From Gemmatimonadaceae bacterium (GTDB taxonomy: Bacteria; Gemmatimonadota; Gemmatimonadetes; Gemmatimonadales; Gemmatimonadaceae), in assembly GCA_036496605.1 (NCBI GenBank), contig DASXKV010000056.1, positions 1 through 64,000 on the forward strand: a stretch of DNA of 64,000 nucleotides, read 5' to 3'. A program made the position numbers and the translations under genes. Of the stretch, positions 25,947 to 33,166 are shown in pieces; position 1 is the stretch's first letter; the number at the start of each line of letters is the position of its first letter. The notes below the pieces were generated by a model that saw only the letters and a list, made by a program, of their open reading frames with translations, ran no database searches and was not told where the DNA came from.

Positions 25947-26500
25947 TGAATCACATCGATCTCAGCTCGGTGTTACGACAGACCGTTGCGTGCGAGTTGT
26001 ACTCGAATCTCGTGACGCGACCGACGGGAGCCGCCGTCCGCGATCAGATCGAGCGATTGCTCGTCGACGTGCGCGACCGCACACTGACGGTGATCGACTT
26101 CTCGCAGGTCTCGATGATCGATTTTTCCTGCGCCGACGAGGTGATCGCCAAGCTGCTGCTGCGTTACGAAGCCGACAATCCGCCACGCGAGGCGTACTTT
26201 CTCTTTCGCGGCGTGACCGAAGAGCACTGGGAGGCAATCGAGGCGGTGCTCGAACGACGAGGGCTCGCGCTGGTGCTCGAGCAGGCGGATGGGATTCACG
26301 TCGTCGGCACGCTGAGCGCCGATGAGCGTCGCGTCTGGGAGATGGCGCAGAAGATCGGCCGCGCGGCGTCGACGGAGTTGGCCGCGGCGCTGGACGCCCC
26401 GGCCCACGAGGTCGCGCAGGCGCTCGAGCAGCTCCGGCGACGCCGACTCGTTATGCGCGTCGGCGACGACTACGTGGTGGTGGGAGCGCATCGTGGCTGA
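25943..26500 (+). CDS. STAS-like (DUF4325-type) protein with C-terminal winged-helix-like domain
   Basis: 185 aa. The first 100 residues resemble the DUF4325 STAS-like family (LTVIDFSQVSMIDFSCADEV, with a Ser/Cys at the phosphorylation-loop position). Residues about 125-180 look like a small winged helix (RVWEMAQKIGRAAS, then LAAALDAPAHEVAQAL). The ATG overlaps the STAS-HATPase stop (ATGATGA), and the next gene begins inside its end. A second STAS-type chain next to an ATPase fits a switch whose output could be DNA binding; that output is inferred. Confidence 0.72.
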   Translation: MMNHIDLSSVLRQTVACELYSNLVTRPTGAAVRDQIERLLVDVRDRTLTVIDFSQVSMIDFSCADEVIAKLLLRYEADNPPREAYFLFRGVTEEHWEAIEAVLERRGLALVLEQADGIHVVGTLSADERRVWEMAQKIGRAASTELAAALDAPAHEVAQALEQLRRRRLVMRVGDDYVVVGAHRG

Positions 26501-26801
26501 CGATACCCTCAATCGGCCCCTCCGCGTCGCGCGGCTCATGGCGACGAGTGCGCGGGATGCGGAGCGCGGACCGATGGTGTTCATGCATCCCGAGAATGCG
26601 CGTGAGCGTTTGCTCATCGACGGTGAGCTCGTGTGGGTGTACGGGCCGCGCCGGCACGAATTGGCGACCGTCCGCTTCGACGAGACGGTGCCCTTCGGCG
26701 ACGTCGTGCTGCGGGACGTGGTCGGCGCGTCACCTTCCGAGATCGTACGCGTCATCAAACCAGACCTCGACAGCCGGGGGCGTCGCGGTGCCCTGGCGTA
26801 A
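26493..26801 (+). CDS. small predicted beta protein, third member of the STAS module (102 aa)
   Basis: GTG start overlapping the previous stop by 8 nt. The segment LIDGELVWVYGPRRHELATV, followed by PFGDVVLRDVVG, reads like one half of a double-psi beta-barrel of the aspartate-decarboxylase/molybdopterin-binding C-terminal type. It is short and no cofactor motif is obvious, so this is a pattern impression only. There is no signal peptide. The tail RGRRGALA is basic. Tight coupling to the two STAS genes suggests a shared pathway, perhaps as the target of the switch. Confidence 0.6.
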   Translation: MADDTLNRPLRVARLMATSARDAERGPMVFMHPENARERLLIDGELVWVYGPRRHELATVRFDETVPFGDVVLRDVVGASPSEIVRVIKPDLDSRGRRGALA

Positions 26802-26803
26802 GA

Positions 26804-26889
26804 GGGGCTAGGGGTTGGGGACTAGGGGCTAGAGCAGTGCCTGATGATAGCCGCTTGGTCCCAAGCCCTAGCCCCTAGCCCCTAGCCCC
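26804..26889. repeat. paired G-quadruplex / hairpin element of iterated GGGGCTA units
   Basis: Left half: GGGG at 26804, 26811, 26817 and 26825 with 2-4 nt spacers (CTA, TT, ACTA), a perfect plus-strand quadruplex motif. Right half: CCC/CCCC at 26860, 26866, 26872, 26879 and 26886 with CTAG-type spacers, the minus-strand version. The halves can also pair into a long imperfect hairpin around a 30-nt loop. It lies between the small beta-protein gene and the PLP-enzyme gene and is the best example of this element class here. Confidence 0.65.
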
Positions 26890-26896
26890 TTCCAAC

Positions 26897-28057
26897 ATGC
26901 CCAGCCGCCGACATCGCACGCTCGACCTCGCGACGCTCGCGCTGCACGCGGGCGACGACCAGCACGATGCCGATACGCCGGTCGTCTCGCCCATTTATCA
27001 ATCGGTAAACTTCAATCAGGAAGTCGGGACCGCCGAGGGGTTGCGCTACCCTCGTTATGGCAATTCGCCGAACGCGGAGACCGTGCAGCGTCGGGTTGCC
27101 GCCCTCGAGGGTTCGGAGGCGGCAGTCCTGCTCGCCAGCGGACAAGGCGCAACGGCGTGCGCGCTGCTCGCGCTGCTGCGTCCCGGCGACCATCTCCTGG
27201 CGAGCGCGTGGATCTACGGCGGAACGCAACGCCTCTTCTCGCAGGAGTTCGCGACGCTCGGCATCGACGTCTCGCTCCTCGATCCCACCGAGACTCGCGT
27301 CTGGCGACGCAAGATGCGCAAGGAGACGCGCGCGATCTTTCTCGAGTCGCCGGTGAATCCCACGTGTCGCGTGCTCGACCTTCGCCCGGTGAGCCACTTC
27401 ACACAGGAAGAAGGGATCGCGCTCGTCGTCGACTCGACATTTGCAAGCCCGGTGAATCTGCGACCGATCGAGCACGGCGCCGACGTCGTCATTCATTCGG
27501 CAACGAAGTATCTCAACGGCCACCACGACGTGTTAGGCGGCATCGTCTGTGGGACCGAGGCGTACATCGAAGAAGTCCGGCAGAAGATGACGCTCTGGGG
27601 CCAGGCGCCGGATCCGTTCGCCTCGTGGCTGCTCGAGCGCGGTCTCAAGACGCTCGACGTGCGTATTCGACGCCACAACGAGAACGCGATGCAGATCGCG
27701 CAGTGGTGCAGCGAACGCAAGGAAATCAAGCGCGTGCACTACCCAGGACTCCCATCACACCCTGATTACGAGGTCGCGCGCACGCTTCTTGATGGGTTCG
27801 GCGGCATGATGGCGCTCGAACTCTCTGGCGGAGCGCGCGCCGCCGAGCGGTTCGTGCGGAAGCTCAAGTTGTTCCGGCACGCCCCCAGTCTCGGCGGTGT
27901 GGACTCCCTCGTCTCGGAACCGCGTTTCACGTCACACGAGCACGTGGAGCCGGAACAGCGAGCGCGCGCCGGCGTGCCTGACGGATTTCTCCGTCTCAGC
28001 GTCGGCATCGAGTCGGCCGTAGACCTCATCGCCGATATCGAGCAGGCGCTTCGCTGA
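26897..28057 (+). CDS. Cys/Met-metabolism PLP enzyme (cystathionine synthase/lyase family)
   Basis: Fold-type I PLP enzyme using cystathionine, O-acyl-homoserine or methionine as substrate. The PLP lysine lies in VIHSATKYLNGHHDVLGG (about residues 195-212). Other family marks are YGNSPNAETVQRRVAALEG, SGQGATACALLALL and ESPVNPTCRV. The N-terminal HAGD is typical. The length of 386 aa fits. It could be cystathionine gamma-synthase/lyase or O-succinylhomoserine sulfhydrylase (MetZ-like); the sequence does not separate them. No S-box or other riboswitch is seen upstream, only the G-tract element. The next gene starts after 7 nt. Confidence 0.88.
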   Translation: MPSRRHRTLDLATLALHAGDDQHDADTPVVSPIYQSVNFNQEVGTAEGLRYPRYGNSPNAETVQRRVAALEGSEAAVLLASGQGATACALLALLRPGDHLLASAWIYGGTQRLFSQEFATLGIDVSLLDPTETRVWRRKMRKETRAIFLESPVNPTCRVLDLRPVSHFTQEEGIALVVDSTFASPVNLRPIEHGADVVIHSATKYLNGHHDVLGGIVCGTEAYIEEVRQKMTLWGQAPDPFASWLLERGLKTLDVRIRRHNENAMQIAQWCSERKEIKRVHYPGLPSHPDYEVARTLLDGFGGMMALELSGGARAAERFVRKLKLFRHAPSLGGVDSLVSEPRFTSHEHVEPEQRARAGVPDGFLRLSVGIESAVDLIADIEQALR

Positions 28058-28064
28058 GTACTGC

Positions 28065-29213
28065 ATGACGGAACTCGCACGACCAACTCTCGGAGATCGC
28101 AGGCGCACCGAGCGCCGTACGAATCAGAATCTCGCCGAGCTGACGCTGCCGGAGTTCCGGCGCATGCTAGTGACGACGACGCTGTTCGTCATCGTCCTCG
28201 TGCTGTTCCTCTGGATGGTGCGCACCGTCATTATCGCGACCATCCTTGGCGTCGTGGTCGCCGTGTATCTGCGGCCGGTGTACCTGCGGATCCTCAAGGG
28301 CATTCCGAACAAGTCGGCGTCGGCGACGATCACGCTGCTCATTCTGATCGTTCCCGTCATCGCGTTGCTGATCTACAGCTACATGGAAGTCGCCGATGTC
28401 GCGACGTACGTCGACGCGCATCGAACCGAGATCGCCGGGAAGATCGATGCCGCGCTGCACCGTCTTCCGTTCATGCAGAACGCGAACACGGGCGAATCAG
28501 TCGAACGTTGGGTCGTCATCGCGTCGAACTACGGCACGAGCATACCTAACGCGATTCGCGCCGCACTCGGCACCTTCGCGATTGCCGCGACGATTTTCGT
28601 GTTTACGGCGTTCTACTTCATGATCGACGCCGAACGCATTGCCGCCTACCTGCGAAGCAAGATCGCACCGCGGTATCAGGAGCTGATGGCGTCGCTCGAG
28701 GAAAACGTGCGGGGCGTACTGTACGGCGCGATCTATTCGACTTTTCTGACACAGGCGATCAAGTCAGTAATCATTCTCTTGATGAACCTGGCCTTTCACG
28801 TTCCACTGGCCGGTGTCCTCGCGATTCTGTCTTTCATCATTGGCTTCTTCCCGATCGTCGGCTCGTGGAGCGTGTATGTTCCCGTCGCGTGCTGGCTGGC
28901 CATCTTCCGCGACGCCCCGGGCCAGGCGGTCGTCATGCTGTTGATCGGATTCTTCGTGAACACGATCTACATTTCGACCTTCCTCCGACCCAAGATCGCC
29001 GCCGAGCGATCGAAGGTCCTGAACTTCTACTGGATGTTGGTGGGTCTTGTGACGGGCGTGTATACGTTCGGGCTGGTGGGGATTCTACTGGGCCCAATCG
29101 TGATTGGCCTGCTCAAGGCCATCCTCGATACAATCACGACGAGCGCCAATTGGCGACTGTTGGACGCGGATGGTGACGGTCTTACCGACGATGCGTCTGA
29201 CAGTATGCCATGA
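28065..29213 (+). CDS. AI-2E family transporter/permease (PF01594 type)
   Basis: Inner-membrane protein with about eight hydrophobic segments. These include a pair near residues 35-75 with an LRPVYLRILKG motif, and four towards the C-terminus (GVLAILSFIIGFFPIVGSW). The family members transport small molecules or serve as sodium/proton exchangers; AI-2 export is only one reported role. The length of 382 aa is normal. The cytosolic tail ends LDADGDGLTDDASD, which matches an acidic calcium-binding-loop pattern. Its stop overlaps the ftsE ATG (ATGA), so it is cotranscribed with the FtsEX genes. Confidence 0.88.
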   Translation: MTELARPTLGDRRRTERRTNQNLAELTLPEFRRMLVTTTLFVIVLVLFLWMVRTVIIATILGVVVAVYLRPVYLRILKGIPNKSASATITLLILIVPVIALLIYSYMEVADVATYVDAHRTEIAGKIDAALHRLPFMQNANTGESVERWVVIASNYGTSIPNAIRAALGTFAIAATIFVFTAFYFMIDAERIAAYLRSKIAPRYQELMASLEENVRGVLYGAIYSTFLTQAIKSVIILLMNLAFHVPLAGVLAILSFIIGFFPIVGSWSVYVPVACWLAIFRDAPGQAVVMLLIGFFVNTIYISTFLRPKIAAERSKVLNFYWMLVGLVTGVYTFGLVGILLGPIVIGLLKAILDTITTSANWRLLDADGDGLTDDASDSMP

Positions 29214-29908
29214 TTCGCTTCACCAAAGTCACCAAGGAATACCCACGCCTCGGCGCGGCGCTGAGCAACGCTTCATTCAGCGTGGCCAAGGGCGAGTTCG
29301 TGTTCCTCACCGGGCCGAGCGGCGCCGGGAAGAGCACGATTCTCAAGCTCATCTACATGGAAGAGCGCCCGACGAGCGGTGAAGTTCGCGTCGGCGGCAT
29401 GAGCTCGGTGACGATTCGACATCGGGAAGTCCCAAAGCTCCGTCGGCGGCTCGGGATCGTCTTCCAGGATTTCCGTCTGCTGGAAGATCGAACCGCGGAA
29501 GCCAACGTCGCCTTTGCGCTCGAGGTCACCGGCGCTCCGCGCTCGGCGATCGGAAACAAAGTCGCCCGCGTCCTGACGCAGGTTGGGTTGGCATCGAAGG
29601 CGACGTCCTATCCGCGACAGCTCTCGGGTGGTGAGCAACAGCGCGTCGCGATTGCACGTGCGCTCGTCAACGATCCTCTCTTGCTGGTCGCGGACGAGCC
29701 GACGGGCAATCTCGACGACCGCGCAACCCGCGGCGTGTTTCAGCTCCTTCGCGAGATCAACGCCAGTGGAACGGCCGTCATCATGGCGACCCACAATCTC
29801 GAGCTGATTCGCCGCTCCGACTGCCGTACCATCGAGCTCAATCACGGTCAGATCGTGTTCGACTCTGCCGAAGCGGCGCAAGCCGCCATCGAGCGGTTCG
29901 CCGAATAA
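29210..29908 (+). CDS. ftsE: cell-division ABC ATPase FtsE
   Basis: Cytoplasmic ATPase of the FtsEX complex that controls peptidoglycan hydrolase activation at the septum. Walker [10 protein letters not shown] (about 37-45), signature [15 protein letters not shown], Walker [14 protein letters not shown] and the H-loop MATHN are all present. The length of 232 aa is typical. It begins within the end of the AI-2E-type gene and is followed 15 nt later by ftsX and then an envC-like gene, the classical order. Confidence 0.95.
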   Translation: MIRFTKVTKEYPRLGAALSNASFSVAKGEFVFLTGPSGAGKSTILKLIYMEERPTSGEVRVGGMSSVTIRHREVPKLRRRLGIVFQDFRLLEDRTAEANVAFALEVTGAPRSAIGNKVARVLTQVGLASKATSYPRQLSGGEQQRVAIARALVNDPLLLVADEPTGNLDDRATRGVFQLLREINASGTAVIMATHNLELIRRSDCRTIELNHGQIVFDSAEAAQAAIERFAE

Positions 29909-29923
29909 CTACGCCCCGGACCT

Positions 29924-30772
29924 ATGCCAGCAGCTCGCGACGCCTTCTCCGCCTTTCGGCGTGCCCCGCTTCTCAGCGCGTTGAGCATAACGACGATTGC
30001 GTTTTCACTCTTCGCCGTTGGTCTGTTCGGGCTTGTCGTGCTCAACATTCGTCAGGCGCTGGAGAAGCTCGAGGAGCGCGTCGAGATTCGGGCCTTCGTA
30101 TCGGAGAAGACACCGGTCGAGCAGATCGCGCTCGCTGCGGGTGACGTCGCCAGATATCCAGAGGTGCAGAGCGTCGATCTCGTGACGCAGGAGCAAGCGC
30201 TCGAGCGCGCGCGGCGCGAGCTGGGTGAGTTCAAGGATGTGTTCGAAGCGGAGTTCTTGCCACCGTCGATCGACATCCGCCTGAAACCGGGATATCGCGA
30301 TCCGGAATCGGTGAAGCAGGTCGCCGCTCGACTCAAAGCGTTGCCGATCGTCGACGACGTCCGGTTCGGCGAAGAGTGGATCGCGCAGCTTTACCGTTTG
30401 CGCAACATCGCCGGCGTCGCCGGCGTCGCGCTCGGGCTCGCGTTTGCCGCGGTCGCGGTGATCATCATCGGCTCGACGATCCGCATGGCGGTGCTCGCGC
30501 GCAGCCGCGAGATCTCGATCATGCGCCTCGTCGGAGCGACGGACGGCTACATCCGCCGGCCCTTTCTGATCGAAGGGTTCATGAAGGGGGTGCTTGGCGG
30601 TGCGCTGGCGTTGTGCCTAACGTGGCTCGCGATCTGGATCGTAGGCGCGTATCTCAACTTCCAGACCGTCTTCTTCGATCAAACGATCGCGATCGTCGGC
30701 CTGGCCGGCGGCGCGATGATGGGGTTCTTCGGGAGCGCCTTTTCGGTTGGCCGACATCTGCGGCGGGTGTAA
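29924..30772 (+). CDS. ftsX: cell-division permease FtsX
   Basis: Membrane partner of FtsE. An N-terminal helix (about 20-40) leads into a periplasmic loop (about 45-160), with VEIRAFVSEKTP and PPSIDIRLKPGYRD, the extracytoplasmic domain that contacts EnvC-type activators. Three C-terminal helices follow, with SREISIMRLVGATDGYIRRP, the FtsX coupling motif. The length of 282 aa is usual. It has no ATPase motif of its own. The stop is 2 nt before the next ATG, so ftsE-ftsX-envC form one unit. Confidence 0.94.
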   Translation: MPAARDAFSAFRRAPLLSALSITTIAFSLFAVGLFGLVVLNIRQALEKLEERVEIRAFVSEKTPVEQIALAAGDVARYPEVQSVDLVTQEQALERARRELGEFKDVFEAEFLPPSIDIRLKPGYRDPESVKQVAARLKALPIVDDVRFGEEWIAQLYRLRNIAGVAGVALGLAFAAVAVIIIGSTIRMAVLARSREISIMRLVGATDGYIRRPFLIEGFMKGVLGGALALCLTWLAIWIVGAYLNFQTVFFDQTIAIVGLAGGAMMGFFGSAFSVGRHLRRV

Positions 30773-30774
30773 CC

Positions 30775-31971
30775 ATGGGCGGAGCGCGAAGCGTTTGGCG
30801 TAGAGGGTTGCTCGGTGCCCTGGCGCTGACGATTGCTTCGGCTGCGCCGCTCCACGCGCAGGACAAGCTTCGCGCGCAGCGGGAAGAGCTCGATCGCATT
30901 CGCCAGGAGCGCGCCGACCTCGAGCGACGAATGCTCGAGTTGCGCGCGAGCGTCCACGACCTCTCGGAAGAAGTCGCCAACCTCAACGCGCGGCGCGAGG
31001 CGACCGAGCGTCTTGTCGCCGCACTCGATCGCCAGCTGGCGAGCATCAACAGCGACGTCGACGAGGCGTCGCAGAACATGATTCGCACCGAAACCGAGCT
31101 CGCCGACAAACGCGCGACCTTGAAGCTGCGACTCGTGGACATCTACAAGCGCGGCCCGCTGTTCACCGCCGAGGTCCTGCTGTCCGCGCAGTCGTTCGGC
31201 GAGCTCGTTGCCCGATACAAGTATCTGCATACGCTCGCGCTGCACGACCGCGCGCTCGTCGCGCGTGTCGAGGAGCTACGCGATCAGGTTGGCCGCGATC
31301 ACGACCGGCTCGTTCACCTTCAGGAGGCGCTCGAGCAGAATCGCAACGATAAGCGCATGGAGGAGGACAACCTTCGCGGCCTGGAGCAGGAGCGCTCGTC
31401 GAAGCTGGCCGAGACACAGCTGAGTGCCCGTCGAACGGAGCAGAGTATCGATCGGCTGCGTCGAACCGAGGCGCAGATCGCCACGACGATCGCATCGCTC
31501 GAAGCGGACCGGCGGCGCACCGAGAACAGTCGTGGAGTTGCGTCAGCGCACAGCACGAGCTCGATCAAGACGAGCGATTACGGCCAGCTCGACTGGCCCG
31601 TTGACGGACCGCTCGTTTACTCGTACGGCAAGGCGCAGACGGCGAGCAATGCGACGATTCGCTGGAATGGCGTCGGCATTCGCGCTGCGGTCGGCACCGC
31701 GGTTCACTCGGTCGCCGACGGCACCGTCGTCAGCGTTGGTTCGTTAGGCACGTACGGCACCACGATCATCATCGAGCATGGCGGTGGGGATTATTCCATC
31801 TATGGCTCGCTCGCCCGCGCCGACGTGCGATTGCATGAAACCGTGACCAAGGGCCAGCAGATCGGCACGGTCGGCGTCTCCGATCCCGATTTACCTCCGC
31901 ATCTTCATTTCGAGATCCGGCATGGCGGCCCGGCGGTCGATCCGGCGAGCTGGCTCCGCGGCGAGCGATAA
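30775..31971 (+). CDS. envC: EnvC-like murein hydrolase activator with degenerate M23 domain
   Basis: Periplasmic partner of FtsX. A signal peptide (1-25, ASAAPLHA/QD) precedes a long coiled coil (about 28-265, Glu/Arg/Leu-rich with heptads). A C-terminal LytM/M23-type domain covers about 270-398. The active-site His of the first M23 motif is replaced: WNGVGIRAAVG takes the place of HxGxD. The later HLHFEIR is retained. Loss of the first zinc ligands matches E. coli EnvC, which activates amidases rather than cutting peptidoglycan itself. It follows ftsX by 2 nt. The frame is open further upstream, but that stretch is a shadow of ftsX. Confidence 0.85.
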   Translation: MGGARSVWRRGLLGALALTIASAAPLHAQDKLRAQREELDRIRQERADLERRMLELRASVHDLSEEVANLNARREATERLVAALDRQLASINSDVDEASQNMIRTETELADKRATLKLRLVDIYKRGPLFTAEVLLSAQSFGELVARYKYLHTLALHDRALVARVEELRDQVGRDHDRLVHLQEALEQNRNDKRMEEDNLRGLEQERSSKLAETQLSARRTEQSIDRLRRTEAQIATTIASLEADRRRTENSRGVASAHSTSSIKTSDYGQLDWPVDGPLVYSYGKAQTASNATIRWNGVGIRAAVGTAVHSVADGTVVSVGSLGTYGTTIIIEHGGGDYSIYGSLARADVRLHETVTKGQQIGTVGVSDPDLPPHLHFEIRHGGPAVDPASWLRGER

Positions 31972-31980
31972 ACGAGAGAT

Positions 31981-32196
31981 ATGAACGTCACCAAGCGCTG
32001 TACGGTATGCGCCCGGTTTCGCGCGTACGAGGTCGAGGACCGTTACTGCGTCGTCTGCGGCCACGAGTCGCTCGAAGGTGAATGCGCCTGCGGCCGCCGC
32101 TACGACTACCTGCGCGACGAAGACGATGAGGTGACGCTGCACTGCCCTCGTTGCGGAAAAGTCCTGCGCGGACGTCAGAAAGAATACGATGCCTGA
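31981..32196 (+). CDS. zinc-ribbon-type small protein (71 aa)
   Basis: Unnamed. Four cysteine pairs are visible: CTVC (about 7-10), CVVC (about 23-26), CAC and CPRC (about 55-58), the usual layout of one or two zinc ribbons. The rest is charged, with DYLRDEDDE and a basic tail. There is no signal. ATG is 9 nt after the EnvC-like stop. The last codons overlap the nfo start by 8 nt. Context with endonuclease IV could suggest a nucleic-acid role, but this is not established. Confidence 0.75.
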   Translation: MNVTKRCTVCARFRAYEVEDRYCVVCGHESLEGECACGRRYDYLRDEDDEVTLHCPRCGKVLRGRQKEYDA

Positions 32197-33109
32197 GCGG
32201 CCGCGGCCGCCAAAGAAGATCGTCCGAAAGAAGCCAGCGCCAACCAATCTCCTGCTCGGCGCGCACATCTCGATTGCCGGCGGCACGTCTCAAGCGCCGG
32301 CCCGCGCCAGAGCGATCGGCGCGACGGCGATGCAGATCTTCACGAAGATGGCCAGTCGTTGGGCGGAGCGCGCATGCGCCGACGACGAATGCATGGCCTT
32401 TCGCGCCGCGCTCGCGGACACGGATGTGCGCGCGACCGCGGCACATGATTCGTACTTGATAAACCTCGCGAGCCCGGACCCGACGCTGCGTCGTCGCTCG
32501 ATCGAGTCGTTCGTTGCCGAGCTCGCGCGTTGCGAGGCACTCGGTCTCGACTACCTCGTCTCGCATCCGGGCAACTACATCGACGACCGGGCCAGCGGCA
32601 TCCAACGCAACGCCGACGCGATTACCGAGTCGCTCGAGCGTGTGCCGGGCAGGACGGTGCTCTGCATGGAGCTCACGTCGGGTGCGGGGACGGCCATCGG
32701 ATCCTCGTTCGAGGAGCTTGCGCAACTCATCGAACGCGTAGTACCGAACGGTCGCGAGCGTATGGGAGTTTGCGTCGACACATGCCACGCCTACTCAGCC
32801 GGCTATGATCTCGTTCGCGACTTCGACAACGTCTGGCGGCGCTTTGCCGACATCGTCGGGATGCCGCGCCTTCGAGTGATGCACCTCAACGACTCGAAGA
32901 CCCCCTTCGCGTCGCGCCGCGACCGACACGAACTGATCGGCGAAGGATCGCTCGGCGCAAAACCGTTTCGTCGCATTATGACCGATGAGCGTTTCGTCGC
33001 CGTTCCGAAGCTGATCGAAACGCCGAAACTCGACGACGCAACGAAGACGGACTCGCGGATGCTCGCGCGCCTGCGGCGCTACGCGTCGGCACCATTGACC
33101 AAGTCCTAA
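32189..33109 (+). CDS. nfo: endonuclease IV (AP endonuclease)
   Basis: Base-excision-repair enzyme that cuts 5' of abasic sites; three-zinc TIM barrel. Conserved parts seen: LLGAHISIAGG, YLVSHPGNYID, CMELTSGAGTAIG, CVDTCHAYSAGYD, HLNDSKTPFASRRDRHE and LIETPK. These carry most of the expected His/Asp/Glu zinc ligands. The N-terminus has an extra basic segment (PRPPKKIVRKK) before the barrel. The length of 306 aa fits. It overlaps the zinc-ribbon gene and is the last gene of this run; maeB follows after 57 nt. Confidence 0.95.
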   Translation: MPERPRPPKKIVRKKPAPTNLLLGAHISIAGGTSQAPARARAIGATAMQIFTKMASRWAERACADDECMAFRAALADTDVRATAAHDSYLINLASPDPTLRRRSIESFVAELARCEALGLDYLVSHPGNYIDDRASGIQRNADAITESLERVPGRTVLCMELTSGAGTAIGSSFEELAQLIERVVPNGRERMGVCVDTCHAYSAGYDLVRDFDNVWRRFADIVGMPRLRVMHLNDSKTPFASRRDRHELIGEGSLGAKPFRRIMTDERFVAVPKLIETPKLDDATKTDSRMLARLRRYASAPLTKS

Positions 33110-33166
33110 CCCTCTTTCCCTCTCACGGTTAGCGGGTCCATTCTGCTATTGTTCTTGTCTGCCCCT

